A DNA stretch of 64,000 nucleotides from Dokdonella sp. (lineage in GTDB: Bacteria; Pseudomonadota; Gammaproteobacteria; Xanthomonadales; Rhodanobacteraceae). Shown piece by piece: positions 10,441 to 19,641 of the stretch. The stretch is taken from NCBI RefSeq assembly GCF_019634775.1, contig NZ_JAHCAS010000002.1, forward strand, positions 248,001 through 312,000, written 5' to 3'. The notes beneath the pieces are model-generated. The model saw nothing but the letters and a program-made list of their open reading frames with translations, ran no database searches and had not been told where the DNA came from. The translations under genes and the position numbers were made by a program. Numbering within the stretch: position 1 is the first letter of the stretch; each line of letters opens with the position of its first letter.

Positions 10441-12171
10441 TCAGCGCCCGGCGGTCCTCGCCCAGGTGTCGCGCAGGGTCACCACGCGGTTGAACACGAG
10501 CGCGTTGGCGTGGCAGTCGTGGCGATCGGCGACGAAATAGCCGAGACGCTCGAACTGCCAGGTCGATTCGGGGCTGACGGATGCCAGCGCGGGTTCGAGC
10601 CAGGCTCGCACGATGCGCCTGGAGTTCGGATTGAGATGGTCGCGATAGGTCTTGCCGTCGCTGTCATCGTCCGGGTCGGCGACGTCGAACAGGCGGTCGT
10701 ACAGGCGCACTTCGGCGGCGATCGCATGTGGCGCACTGACCCAGTGGATCGTGCCTTTGACCTTGCGTTCGGCGCCGGATCGACCGGGACGTGTGTCGGC
10801 ATCGAGTGTGCCGTGCAGCTCGGTGATCGCCCCGTCGGCGCTCTTGACGACGTCAACGCAACGCACGATACCGACGCCGCGCAGACGGACCTCGCCGCCC
10901 GGCACGAGGCGGTGGAAGCCCTTGACCGGTTCCTCCATGAAATCCTCGCGCTCGATCCAGAGTTCCCGCGAGAACGGTACTTCGCGGTCGCCGAAGCCAT
11001 CGTTCTTCGGATGGTTGGGGAATCGCAGTACTTCTGCGTACTCTTCCGGCAGGTTGACGAGCACAAGCTTCAGCGGGTCGATCACACCGAGCCGGCGTGG
11101 TGCTTCGGCATCGAGTACTTCGCGCACGCAACCTTCGAGCACGCCGTATTCGATCACGGAGTTCTGCTTGGTCACGCCGGCACGTTCCCAGAACGTGCGC
11201 ACCGCAGCCGGAGGGAAGCCACGCCGGCGCACGCCCGAGAGCGTCGGCATGCGCGGGTCGTCCCAGCCGTCGACAAGGCCGTCCTGCACGAGGGCCATGA
11301 GCTTGCGCTTGCTCATCACCGTGTAGTCGAGGTTGCCGCGGGCGAACTCGATCTGTCGCGGCCTGGCCGGTTCGCAGCTGAACCCGGCCTCGCGCAGCGG
11401 TTCGCTGAGCGCACGGTCGTTCGGCAGGTCGAGCTGGTCGAGGAACCAATCGTAGAGCGGGCGATGATCCTCGAACTCGAGCGTGCAAAGCGAGTGGGTG
11501 ATCCCTTCAAGCGCGTCGGATACGCAGTGCGCGTAGTCGTACATCGGGTAGATCGGCCAGGTGTCGCCGGTATTCTGGTGGCTGAGCTTGCGGATGCGGT
11601 AAATGGCCGGATCGCGCATGTTGATGTTGCCGGCGGCCATGTCGATCTTCGCGCGCAGTGTGCGCGTACCATCGGCGAACTCGCCGGCACGCATGCGGCG
11701 GAACAGGTCGAGATTGTCGGAGATGCTGCGCTCGCGGAACGGTGAGTCGCGTCCCGGTTCGGTCAGCGTTCCCCGGTACTCGCGCACTTCCTCAGCGCTG
11801 AGATCGCAGACATAGGCCTTGCCGGTCTCGATCAGCTTGAGCGCGCAGCGGTAGAACACCTCGAAATAGTCCGACGCGTGGCGCAGTTCGGCCCAGTCGA
11901 AACCCAGCCAGCGCACGTCGTCCTTGATCGCTTCGACGTACTCGACATCCTCGCGCGCAGGATTGGTGTCGTCGAAGCGCAGGTTGCAGGTGCCGCCGAA
12001 ATCACGGGCGATGCCGAAGTTGAGGCCGATGCTCTTTCCGTGCCCCAGGTGGAGATAGCCATTGGGCTCGGGCGGGAAGCGTGTGGCGACACGGCCACCG
12101 TGCTTGCCGCTGGCGTTGTCGTCGACGACGATCTGGCGGATGAAGTTGTTCGCGACGCTTGTTTCGTTCAT
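10441..12171 (-). CDS. glnS: Glutaminyl-tRNA synthetase
   Basis: The 576-residue class-I aminoacyl-tRNA synthetase charges tRNA-Gln with glutamine in the cytoplasm. The HIGH-type motif appears as HLGHGKS within RFPPEPNGYLHLGHGKS near residue 40, and the KMSKS-type loop as VMSKRK near 270. The C-terminal anticodon-binding beta-barrels (about 340-576) contain ELWIEREDFME and GTIHWVSA, both typical of GlnS. It is slightly longer than the E. coli enzyme (about 554). ATG 12171 (MNETSVANNFIRQ) is chosen over a TTG five codons upstream. A DUF3253 gene lies directly upstream on the same strand. Confidence 0.97.
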   Translation of the reverse strand: MNETSVANNFIRQIVVDDNASGKHGGRVATRFPPEPNGYLHLGHGKSIGLNFGIARDFGGTCNLRFDDTNPAREDVEYVEAIKDDVRWLGFDWAELRHASDYFEVFYRCALKLIETGKAYVCDLSAEEVREYRGTLTEPGRDSPFRERSISDNLDLFRRMRAGEFADGTRTLRAKIDMAAGNINMRDPAIYRIRKLSHQNTGDTWPIYPMYDYAHCVSDALEGITHSLCTLEFEDHRPLYDWFLDQLDLPNDRALSEPLREAGFSCEPARPRQIEFARGNLDYTVMSKRKLMALVQDGLVDGWDDPRMPTLSGVRRRGFPPAAVRTFWERAGVTKQNSVIEYGVLEGCVREVLDAEAPRRLGVIDPLKLVLVNLPEEYAEVLRFPNHPKNDGFGDREVPFSRELWIEREDFMEEPVKGFHRLVPGGEVRLRGVGIVRCVDVVKSADGAITELHGTLDADTRPGRSGAERKVKGTIHWVSAPHAIAAEVRLYDRLFDVADPDDDSDGKTYRDHLNPNSRRIVRAWLEPALASVSPESTWQFERLGYFVADRHDCHANALVFNRVVTLRDTWARTAGR

Positions 12172-12245
12172 GCGAAGTGGCCGCAAGGGCGGCCCCGGAT
12201 CCCAGGCAAGAGCGGAAGTTTAGCCGAGTCGGCCTGCCGCGGCGA

Positions 12246-12554
12246 TCAGCTGCGGACGGCGCTGCGCTGGCCGGGCAGGCTGCGCAGACGCAGGCGCACC
12301 GGACCGCGCGCATCGCGGATGTCGACAACGACCTCGCTTTGCAGGGCTTCCAGCATGCCGCGGTCGACAAGCTCGGACGCAACCGCGCGGATCGGGCGCA
12401 TGAGGTCGTGCCAGTGCTGATTGCAACGCAAGCCCACGGCCTGCGCGACTTCGGCCACGGCGATCGAGCGGCCGTGGCCGCGTTCGTCAAGCAGCGCGAA
12501 GATGCATTCGCGTATGCGCTGGGCCAGGGTGTCCTCGTGGAGGTGCGCAGTCAT
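12246..12554 (-). CDS. DUF3253-type small protein
   Basis: The 102-residue protein resembles the small winged-helix-like DUF3253 family. It is predicted mostly helical at the N-terminus (TLAQRIRECIFALLDERG), with a conserved-looking VAEVAQAVG helix, HWHDLMRPIRAVASELVDRG, and a basic C-terminal strand segment GPVRLRLR. The pattern (short helix-turn-helix, then a beta wing) suggests nucleic-acid binding, but no function is established. It ends 74 bases upstream of glnS on the same strand. Confidence 0.65.
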   Translation of the reverse strand: MTAHLHEDTLAQRIRECIFALLDERGHGRSIAVAEVAQAVGLRCNQHWHDLMRPIRAVASELVDRGMLEALQSEVVVDIRDARGPVRLRLRSLPGQRSAVRS

Positions 12555-12700
12555 GCGGAAGGGGTGTTCTCGGGTCTGCGGGTTCGGTTCGTGGCCGCTG
12601 CCGGTCCCGCAAGCCCCCTTCCGGATGCGACAGCTGGGGAGGGATGATAGCGTGTGCGCCCGGATTGTCGAGCGCGGTTGCCCCGAGGGCGCGGATACGC

Positions 12701-12973
12701 ATGCGAATCGTTTACCACGCGGCGAGCATCATCGACGCCAACCTGGTCAAGGCGGCGCTCGAACACGCCGGCGTGCGCGCCTTCGTTGCCGGCGAGTACC
12801 TGACCGGCGGCATCGGCGAGTTGCCGTTGGGCGGGCTCGTGAACGTCATGGTCGCCGACATCGATGTCGAGCGCGCGCAGCCGATTGCCGATGCGCTCGA
12901 TGCTGTATTTCGCGAGGAACCGGCGGGCGATGAACCGCTCGCCGGCCCTGACCTCGCCCCGCATTCCGCGTGA
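12701..12973 (+). CDS. DUF2007 (signal-transducing/putative PII-like fold) small protein
   Basis: The 90-residue cytoplasmic protein matches the DUF2007 pattern: MRIVYHAASIIDANLVKAAL at the start, then LEHAGVRAFVAGEYLTGGIGELP and VNVMVADIDVERAQPIADAL. It has a ferredoxin-like alpha/beta layout with no catalytic motif. The start at ATG 12701 aligns with the family N-terminus. Its stop overlaps the GTG start of the downstream permease by four bases (GTGA), so the two are translated together. Confidence 0.8.
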   Translation: MRIVYHAASIIDANLVKAALEHAGVRAFVAGEYLTGGIGELPLGGLVNVMVADIDVERAQPIADALDAVFREEPAGDEPLAGPDLAPHSA

Positions 12974-13950
12974 GTCGACCGCCCATGGACATGCATGCGC
13001 GGGGCCTGCCGAAGCGTGGCCTCATCGAGATGGTCGCCGGAGCTTCGCTGATCAGCCTCACCAGTGTGTTCGTCAAGCTCGCGCACGTCGGCCCGAGCGT
13101 ATCGGCGTTCTACCGCATGGCGATCGGCGGGGTCCTGCTGTTCACCTTCCTGCTCATCGCTCGGCGCTGGCGGCCGCTGCGCGCACGCCAATTGCCGTGG
13201 ATGCTCGTGCCGGCCGCGGCCTTCGCGGCGGATCTGCTGATGTGGCATCGGAGCATCCTCTACGTCGGCCCAGGCCTGGCGACGCTGATCGGCAACTTCC
13301 AGGTGTTCCTGATGGCGCTGGCCGGTTGGTTGCTCTACCGCGAGCGCCTGGGCCTCAACTTCGTCGTCGGTGTCATCCTGTCCTTGGCGGGCCTGTACCT
13401 GCTGGTCGGCCTCGACTGGGGCGCAATGGGTGGGGATTTCCGTCTCGGCGTAGTGCTCGGCATCGGCTCGGGCGTTGCCTATGCGGTCTACCTGCTGGCC
13501 ACGCGCCATGCGCAGCGCAGTGGTGAGCTGCGTGTGCCGACCATGCAACTGCTGTGCGTGAGCACCCTGCTGTCCGCCATCGTGCTGGGCGGTGCAGTCG
13601 TCGTCGAAGGCGAGAGCTTCGCGATTCCCGATGCGCAGACCGCCTGGTCACTGGCCGGCCTTGCCGTGATCGGCCAGATCGTCGGTTGGGTGCTCTTGCT
13701 GCGGGCGATCCCGCAGTTGCCGGCTTCGTTGGTCGGCTTGCTGCTGTTGCTGCAGCCGGCACTGTCGTTCGTGCTCGACGTGCTGCTGTTTGACCGTGCG
13801 ACGTCCGGCCTCGACTGGCTGGGGGTCGGTCTCGCCCTGGTCGGCATCTTCATGGGCTCATGGCGGCCGGCACGGCGAGCCGAGGGGGCAGAGACCGAGG
13901 CCTCCCTCGCGGCCGACGCCGCGCGCGAAACCCGGGGGCAATCCGGCTGA
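12970..13950 (+). CDS. EamA/DMT-superfamily inner-membrane transporter
   Basis: The 326-residue protein has about ten hydrophobic segments arranged as two EamA repeats: GLIEMVAGASLISLTSVFVK through LAGLYLLVGLDW, then LGVVLGIGSGVAYAVYLLAT through WLGVGLALVGIFMGSW. Such proteins export or import small metabolites, but the substrate cannot be read from sequence. The GTG start at 12970 overlaps the upstream DUF2007 stop; ATG 12985 is an alternative. The hydrophilic C-terminal tail (about 295-326) is acidic then basic. Confidence 0.88.
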   Translation: MSRPPMDMHARGLPKRGLIEMVAGASLISLTSVFVKLAHVGPSVSAFYRMAIGGVLLFTFLLIARRWRPLRARQLPWMLVPAAAFAADLLMWHRSILYVGPGLATLIGNFQVFLMALAGWLLYRERLGLNFVVGVILSLAGLYLLVGLDWGAMGGDFRLGVVLGIGSGVAYAVYLLATRHAQRSGELRVPTMQLLCVSTLLSAIVLGGAVVVEGESFAIPDAQTAWSLAGLAVIGQIVGWVLLLRAIPQLPASLVGLLLLLQPALSFVLDVLLFDRATSGLDWLGVGLALVGIFMGSWRPARRAEGAETEASLAADAARETRGQSG

Positions 13951-14061
13951 CGATCGGCTGGCGCGATCCGGCCGCCGGCTCATTCGTGATTCCACGTGAA
14001 AGTTCCGCTACCGAGCCGTCGCGGCAGGGTGGTCGATGCGCCCCGTTGTGCAACCGGGCAA

Positions 14062-14514
14062 TCAGGGCTCCCGGCGTCGCACATACACCTGCTTGCGCAC
14101 GCGTGCGACCAGGCTGCCGTCAGTGGCTTTCACGTCGCAGTCGAACCAGCGCAGCACCTTGGCGCCGTTGGCGGCCGCGTTGCGCAGTTCCTCAAGCATG
14201 GCGTCGGTGACGACGAACTCGCAGCTCACGTCGCTGCGGCCTGGGGCGACGAATTCGATCGTTGCGGCCTGATCCCATACGCGATAGCCACGACCGAGGT
14301 TTTCGCCGATCAGGATCATCCAGAACGGGTCGGTCATGGCAAACAGGCTGCCACCGAAATGCACGCCGACATAGTTGCGGTTGTACCAACGCCGGCGCAG
14401 CACTACGCGTGCGCTGCGCCAGTCCGCGCCGATCGCCTCCACGCGCACGCCACTGAACAGGAATGGCGGCCACAGGTTCATCAGCAACCGCAGACGGGCC
14501 GGCGTTATCGTCAT
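14062..14514 (-). CDS. DUF4442 hotdog-fold thioesterase-like protein
   Basis: The 150-residue protein fits the DUF4442 branch of the hotdog superfamily, related to acyl-CoA thioesterases. Characteristic segments are LRLLMNLWPPFLFSGVRVE at the start, RRRWYNRNYVGVHFGGSLFA (near 41-60) with the long central helix after it, and VWDQAATIEFVAPGRSDV. The substrate is unknown. It lies 26 bases downstream of the cnoX-like gene on the same strand and may share its transcript. Confidence 0.8.
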   Translation of the reverse strand: MTITPARLRLLMNLWPPFLFSGVRVEAIGADWRSARVVLRRRWYNRNYVGVHFGGSLFAMTDPFWMILIGENLGRGYRVWDQAATIEFVAPGRSDVSCEFVVTDAMLEELRNAAANGAKVLRWFDCDVKATDGSLVARVRKQVYVRRREP

Positions 14515-14540
14515 TGTGCGGGCGTGCCGTGCGCGGCGGT

Positions 14541-15413
14541 TCAGAACAGCAGCGACGACATGCGCCGCCGATAGGTGCCGACGAGGTCGTCATCGTCGAT
14601 GACGTTGAACGCGGCGATCAGGCGCTTCTTTGCGAGACCTTCCTGCCATTCGCGGTCGGCAGCGAGATTGGCCAACAGCGCGTCGAGCCCGGCAGCCGGA
14701 TCGCCAGCGACGATCAGGCGCACGCCGAGCAGGTCGCGTGAGGCGAGATCGGCCGGGTCGCGTTCGAGGCGGGCATGCAACTCGGCCAGCGATGGCGCAC
14801 CCCTCAGCAGGGCGGCGAGTTCGAGCTGGTTGCGCAGGCGCTTGGCACGATCGTCGGCGGCGAGGTTGGCCGGCAACGCATCGAGTTCGGCTTCGGCTGC
14901 GGCGGATTCGCCGCTCTGCATCAAGGCGACCGCGAGGTCGAGCCTGAGTTCGCTGCGCTCGGGTTCGGCGGCGATGGCTTCACGCAGGCGCGTGATGGCC
15001 TCTGCCGGCGTCTCCTCGATCGCCGTGCCGGCATCCGCGTCCGCCTCGGCATCGAGCGGTTGCACGTGGCGCAGCAGGAATTCGCGCAGTTGACTCTCGG
15101 GCAGGGCGCCGGCGAAGCCGTCGACGATCTGGCCGCCCTTGATCAGGGCCACGGTCGGGATGCTGCGCACGCCGAACATGCCGGCGATCTGCTGCTCCTT
15201 GTCGACGTCGACCTTGGCCAGGCGCACCGCGCCATTGAAGCTTTCGACGATCTTCTCGAGCAGCGGGCCGAAGCTCCTGCACGGGCCGCACCACTCAGCC
15301 CAGAAGTCGACCAGGACGGGTCGGTCGAGCGAGGCCTGCAGTACGTCGACCTCGAAGTTGGCGGCGCTGGCGTCGAAGACGTGCGCAGAGGCGGTGGGAG
15401 AGTTGGTCGTCAC
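14541..15413 (-). CDS. cnoX: Thioredoxin-TPR chaperedoxin (CnoX/YbbN family)
   Basis: The protein has 290 residues. An N-terminal thioredoxin domain (about 10-120) has an intact WCGPC active site (Cys42, Cys45), followed by TPR-like helices (about 135-290). This is the CnoX/YbbN architecture, which holds unfolding clients and protects cysteines during oxidative stress. E. coli CnoX lacks the reactive CGPC pair, so the present protein may keep real disulfide-reductase activity. The downstream DUF4442 gene is probably co-transcribed. Confidence 0.9.
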   Translation of the reverse strand: MTTNSPTASAHVFDASAANFEVDVLQASLDRPVLVDFWAEWCGPCRSFGPLLEKIVESFNGAVRLAKVDVDKEQQIAGMFGVRSIPTVALIKGGQIVDGFAGALPESQLREFLLRHVQPLDAEADADAGTAIEETPAEAITRLREAIAAEPERSELRLDLAVALMQSGESAAAEAELDALPANLAADDRAKRLRNQLELAALLRGAPSLAELHARLERDPADLASRDLLGVRLIVAGDPAAGLDALLANLAADREWQEGLAKKRLIAAFNVIDDDDLVGTYRRRMSSLLF

Positions 15414-15743
15414 GGGCGGTTCCTGCTGGCGGTCGTCCGGCTCCAGATCGGGCCGCGCGGCAGGATATCAAGCAATCCAACCGGTCCCCGAGAGGGCGGG
15501 CATGCATGGGAGAGGCATCGCCCCTGAAGGAGCTCCTGCATGCGTTGTTGCAGGGGGTGCGTGGAATCTGGCCGTTGTCATCGCGCTTTTACGTGGAATG
15601 GACGACGGCGTGCCCAGCGACGAAATCCCATGCAGGCCGCGAAGTAGGCACCTGCGCGGACGAGCGCCGGGAACCGCAGCCGTTGCGCAAGGTGCGGATC
15701 GACATGGACGTCGACCTGCATGCTCCACCAAGGAAACCACACC
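15414..15743. other. Intergenic region containing a single palindromic repeat arm
   Basis: No gene is seen. GGCATCGCCCCTGAAGGAGC followed by TCCTGCA at about 15514-15540 is one arm of the GGAGCCCC-type repeat that occurs as a paired element at 36.5 and 50.6 kb. TGCATG on both sides (15501-15506 and 15538-15543) makes a further small inverted repeat. The promoter of the following TPM-domain gene should lie here but is not recognisable. Confidence 0.5.
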
Positions 15744-16665
15744 ATGCGTCGATTCCCTCTCGTGGTTTTCACCCTGCTGCTGGCCTGCGCCTGCGGCCTC
15801 GCTTTCTCGCAGGTCGCCATCCCCGAACTGCGCACGCGCATCACCGACACCACCGGCACGCTCGATGCCGCCGCCATCGCGCGCATCGAAGCCCCGCTTT
15901 CCGCGCTCGAGGCCGGGCAAAGGCACCCAGATTGCCGTGCTGATGGTGCCCACCACGCAGCCTGAGACCATCGAAGCCTACGCGGTGCGTGCCTTCGAGC
16001 AGTTCAAGCTCGGGCGTGCCAGCGTGGACGATGGTGTGCTGCTGGTCGTCGCCAGGGACGACCGTGCCGTGCGCATCGAGGTCGGCTACGGACTGGAAGG
16101 CACGATCCCCGACGTGACAGCGCATCGGGTGATCCAGGAATATCTGGTGCCGAAGTTTCGTGAAGGTGACTTCGCGGGCGGTATTGCCAAGGCCACGACA
16201 GTGCTGGCGGAGTTGATCAACGGTGGATCGTTGCCGGCTCCGATGAGCGCGGCCGTTCAGCATGACTACACGACATCGGACAGTGACGATCCGATAGCCC
16301 GAGGCCTGATGGAGCTGATGTTCGCCGGATTCATCACTGCATTCATTGCCGCCGCATTGGGGGCTCACCTGTCCCGTCGAACGCTTGCCGTGATCTTCGC
16401 CATCGTTGCCGGGGTGGTCAGCTTCGGCATGTGGGCGCAGAGCGAAGGGGCCTACCCGTTCTGGTTCGTGTTCCTGGGCGCGGCGATGGGATGCGTGATC
16501 GGCTATGTGTTCGGCGCGTTGGCAGCATGGTTCGGAGGAAATTCCAACGGCTCCAGCCACGGTGGAAGGCGCTCCGGAGGCGGTCCGAGCAGGCGCAGCT
16601 CGAGCAGCCGCTATTCCGGTGGCGGCGGGCGCTCGGGCGGCGGCGGTGCGTCCGGGTCGTGGTGA
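15744..16665 (+). pseudogene. TPM-domain (YgcG-like) membrane protein with a 1-base frameshift
   Basis: Translation from ATG 15744 gives a signal peptide (MRRFPLVVFTLLLACACGLA) and the start of a TPM domain (VAIPELRTRITDTTGTLDAA) up to about 15920. There the reading moves to the next frame and continues as KGTQIAVLMVPTTQPETIEA and EVGYGLEGTIPDVTAHRVIQ, then two membrane segments and a Gly/Ser-rich tail ending at 16665. GCCGGGCAAAGGC near 15914-15926 has one base more than expected for uninterrupted coding. The full product would be about 306 residues and resembles secreted or membrane TPM proteins such as YgcG. Either the gene is broken or the assembly has an error; the rest is well preserved, so the lesion is recent. 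Confidence 0.82.
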
Positions 16666-16696
16666 CGCAAGTATCGAGAGAGCCGAGCAAGGGCTG

Positions 16697-17119
16697 CTAT
16701 TCCCAGGGATTGCGCAGGTTCACGCCCATGCCGGCGAAGCCTCCCACATCCCGCGTCGCCACACCCAGGCCGTGATGGACGGCCGTTGCGGCGATGATGA
16801 GATCGGGCTGCGAATGCGTGTGACCGTGTTTGCGGCCCGCTTCCACGAGCAGCCGCCAGGTCAGCATCACATCCTAGGAAACCTCCAGCGTGCGCTGCGC
16901 GAACAGGGGGCGCAGGCGCTGGTCCAGCCAGTGCCGCAGGTCGGCGCGCCTGGCCGCATCCGCCACCTGTTCGATGCCGAAACGGATCTCGGCGAAGGAG
17001 ATGGTGCTGACGTAAAGCTGATCGAGCGAACAGCCCTGGATGAAGTTCACGACCTTCTTCTGCGGTCGTGGCCGGCGCAACTCGGAGAGGACGTTGGTAT
17101 CCAGCAGCCAGCGGTTCAC
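16697..17119 (-). pseudogene. vapC: PIN-domain VapC/FitB-type toxin with premature TAG
   Basis: The reading frame spans 140 codons, the usual VapC length, but an in-frame TAG at 16874-16876 stops translation after 81 residues (ending LFAQRTLEVS). Before the stop are the PIN motifs LLDTNVLSELRR (Asp7) and STISFAEIRFGIE. After it, without any frame change, come RLLVEAGRKHGHTHSQPDLI, GLGVATRDVGGFAG and NLRNPWE. The last two acidic metal ligands of the PIN site therefore lie beyond the TAG, so the short product should be inactive as an RNase. The start overlaps the antitoxin stop by four bases (ATGA). Confidence 0.88.
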
Positions 17120-17409
17120 AGCGCGATGTCACGCACGGGCATCACGCTGCGTTCGGGGGTCAGGTCAATATCGCGATGCGGTGAATCCTGCATGGCCTGG
17201 ACAAGTTCCCGCCAATCGCGTGTGCCGTGCAGCATCCGGTATTCCTCGGCGCCCACGATCGCCACGGCCTCGCGGCCATGCACGGTGACGTGCTGCGGGC
17301 CTTCGTCCTGCGCACGGCGCACCAGCTCGGAAAACCGCGCTTTGGCATCCTGCAGGGGCCAGGGCGTGACCGAAGCGGCTGCACGGATGCAGTGACGTTT
17401 TCTGGTCAT
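17116..17409 (-). CDS. Phd/YefM-family antitoxin
   Basis: The 97-residue protein starts MTRKRHCIRAAASVTPWPLQ. The Phd/YefM core is DAKARFSELVRRAQDEGPQH then VTVHGREAVAIVGAEEYRML, which forms the DNA-binding dimer; the C-terminal tail RDWRELVQAMQDSPHRDIDL would wrap the toxin. It precedes the PIN-domain toxin with a four-base overlap, the normal toxin-antitoxin order. It probably represses its own promoter. With the toxin interrupted, the antitoxin may now be an orphan regulator or an antidote to related toxins. Confidence 0.9.
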   Translation of the reverse strand: MTRKRHCIRAAASVTPWPLQDAKARFSELVRRAQDEGPQHVTVHGREAVAIVGAEEYRMLHGTRDWRELVQAMQDSPHRDIDLTPERSVMPVRDIAL

Positions 17410-17499
17410 GCTGACCGGATTACGGAATCTGCCCCGTTCAGGCAAACGGACCGCGCAGCACGATGCCAGCCGCTGCGCGAGGGCAGGCATGTGCGCGCG

Positions 17500-18036
17500 T
17501 CAACGCCGGGCGCGCGCCTTCTTCTTCGGAGCCTTCTTCGTTGCCGCCTTCTTCGCCGCCGGTTTGCGCGCCGCTGCCCTCTTTTTCGCCGCGGGCTTCT
17601 TCACGGCAGCCTTCTTCGCAGCGGGCGGCTTGGCTACGTTCACCCTGGCGGTGACGGCGAAGGTGGTCGGGATCGTGCCGCCGGCGCTGCGGATCACGTC
17701 GGCGCAATGGTCGCGCCAGGCAGCGAAGGCGTCATTGAGGCCTTTCGCGAACGTGGTCTGGTTGTTCACCGCCGTTTCGAGATTGCCGCGCAGCGAGGCG
17801 TCGGGTTCGAGGTTTTTCCAGAACGAATCGCCCGGCATCGCCGCGAGCGAGGTCCAGTCATTGGTCGTCAGCAGCTTCTCGGTCTGCGCCAGCGTGCGCT
17901 GGATCGCGTCATCGGTGCCGGCTACGCCGAGTTTCGTCCAGCGCTGCCGGTTTTCCTGCAGCAGGGCGCCGATGCGCATGAGCAGTTCGAGGTTTGCCTT
18001 GTACAGCGCCAGGGGGGTCTTCGCATCGAAAGCCAT
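17500..18036 (-). CDS. Phasin-family protein with histone-H1-like Lys/Ala tail
   Basis: The protein has 178 residues. Residues 1-130 fit the Phasin_2 pattern: an amphipathic helical protein (LYKANLELLMRIGALLQENR, TLAQTEKLLTTNDWTSLAAM, NNQTTFAKGLNDAFAAWRDH) that coats polyhydroxyalkanoate granules. From about 135 the chain becomes a run of AAKK/PAAKK/RAAARK units ending KAPKKKARARR, like eukaryotic histone H1 or the bacterial PhaF and AlgP tails. PhaF-type phasins bind the nucleoid with such tails and help share granules between daughter cells. No pha biosynthesis gene lies nearby. Confidence 0.85.
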   Translation of the reverse strand: MAFDAKTPLALYKANLELLMRIGALLQENRQRWTKLGVAGTDDAIQRTLAQTEKLLTTNDWTSLAAMPGDSFWKNLEPDASLRGNLETAVNNQTTFAKGLNDAFAAWRDHCADVIRSAGGTIPTTFAVTARVNVAKPPAAKKAAVKKPAAKKRAAARKPAAKKAATKKAPKKKARARR

Positions 18037-18118
18037 GGCACACCACTGTCAGGGAAGGTGCACCAAAGCTACCCTCGCCCGCGCCGCGTTGCCAGTGTCT
18101 GCGGCAGGGTGTCGAGGG

Positions 18119-19429
18119 TCATTCGGCCGTCGAGCCGGCGCCCTTGTGGATGACACCATCCTTCATGACGAAGGCCACGGCTTCCATCGCGGCGATCTGT
18201 TCGAGCGGATTGCCGGGCACGGCGACGATGTCGGCGAACTTGCCGGCGTCGAGGCTGCCGAGGTTTTCGCCCTGGTCGAGCAGTTCGGCGGCGTGCACGG
18301 TGGCGGCCTGCAGGGCCGCGGCCGGCGGCATGCCGGCGTCTACCATCAACACGAATTCGTGCGCGTTCTGCCCGTGCGGATAGACCGCGGCATCGGTGCC
18401 GAAGGCGATCTTCACCCCGGCCTTCCAGGCGCGCGCGAAGGTGCTCTGGATCTGCGGGCCGACAGCGAGCGCCTTCGGGCGCACGATCTCCGGGTAGTAG
18501 CCGGGTGTCTTGGCCTTGTCGGCGACGAAGGCGCCGGCACTGATGGTCGGTACGTACCAGGTGCCGTGCTTCTTCATCAGCGCGATCGTGGCATCGCTCA
18601 TGAAAGTGCCGTGCTCGATCGAGTCGACACCGGCGACGACCGCACGGCGGATGCCTTCGTCGCCGTGCGCGTGCGCGGCGACACGCATGCCGTAGTCCTT
18701 GGCGGTGGCGACGATGGCCTCGATCTCGCTCACGGTGAACTGCGGGTTCTGGCCATTCTTCGCGTACGAGAGCACGCCGCCGGTAGAGGTGATCTTGATC
18801 AGGTCTGCGCCCTCCTTGTAGCGCTGGCGCACGGCCTTGCGCGCATCGTCGGCGCCATTGACCACGCCTTCCTTCGGCCCCGGATCGCCGGTCAGTTCGG
18901 CATTGCGGCCGTTGGTCGGATCGGCATGGCCGCCGGTGGTGGCGATCGACTTGCCGGCGGTGAAGATGCGCGGGCCGAGCACATGACCCTGGTCGATCGC
19001 GTTGCGCAGGGCGATCGAGGCATTGCCGACGTCGCCGAGGTTGCGGATCGTGGTGAAGCCGGCGAGCAGGGTGCGCCGCGCGTAGCCGACGCCGCGCAGC
19101 GCGTAGTCGGCCGAATTGAGTCGGAAGCCCTCCTCGTAGCCACGTGCGCTGGTTTCGCCGGTGATGTGGGTGTGCAGGTCGATCAGCCCGGGCAGACAGG
19201 TCATGCCGGCGAGATCGACAACGCGTGCGCCGGCAGACGGCTTGCGTCCGGCGATGACCGTCTTGATGCGTCGGCCTTCGACGAGGATCGTGGTCGCGCC
19301 GAGCAGCTTGCCGCTGGCTGCATCGAAGGCGCGCTCGCACAGCAGGGTGGTCGGTGCCGTCACCGTCGGTATCTCGGCTACAGCCGCCGGGCTGGCGATG
19401 GCCGCGAGCAGGGCGATGGGCAGACGCAT
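18119..19429 (-). CDS. Secreted amidohydrolase (imidazolonepropionase/prolidase-like)
   Basis: The 436-residue protein starts [19 protein letters not shown], a signal peptide. The metal-dependent TIM-barrel amidohydrolase core shows [20 protein letters not shown] (HxH), the carboxylated-Lys region [25 protein letters not shown] and GVDSIEHGT (two His ligands), and IAFGTDAAV (catalytic Asp). This set matches the periplasmic Xaa-Pro dipeptidase-like amidohydrolases common in Lysobacterales, which hydrolyse small amides or dipeptides. The exact substrate is unknown. Antisense-strand context offers no partner gene. Confidence 0.9.
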   Translation of the reverse strand: MRLPIALLAAIASPAAVAEIPTVTAPTTLLCERAFDAASGKLLGATTILVEGRRIKTVIAGRKPSAGARVVDLAGMTCLPGLIDLHTHITGETSARGYEEGFRLNSADYALRGVGYARRTLLAGFTTIRNLGDVGNASIALRNAIDQGHVLGPRIFTAGKSIATTGGHADPTNGRNAELTGDPGPKEGVVNGADDARKAVRQRYKEGADLIKITSTGGVLSYAKNGQNPQFTVSEIEAIVATAKDYGMRVAAHAHGDEGIRRAVVAGVDSIEHGTFMSDATIALMKKHGTWYVPTISAGAFVADKAKTPGYYPEIVRPKALAVGPQIQSTFARAWKAGVKIAFGTDAAVYPHGQNAHEFVLMVDAGMPPAAALQAATVHAAELLDQGENLGSLDAGKFADIVAVPGNPLEQIAAMEAVAFVMKDGVIHKGAGSTAE

Positions 19430-19641
19430 GGGAATGCTCCGTTGACGGGAACCTGCATGGTAGCCCGGAACAATCGCTTGAATCCTTCCACCGCCGAAGC
19501 TCCATGGATTCGGCTTCGTGACCCCAGACTCGAAGGTGATCGATTCCGGCAACCTGCGCGGCGCTTGGACCCGCGGCGTCGCTGCGCTAGGCTGGCATAC
19601 TTTTTTCGGCCCCTTGGCGCCTTGGGCGCAGCCCCGACATC

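Noticed and set aside
10012..11745. Plus-strand frame opposite glnS
   Set aside because: It has no domain and lies antisense to a clear aminoacyl-tRNA synthetase.
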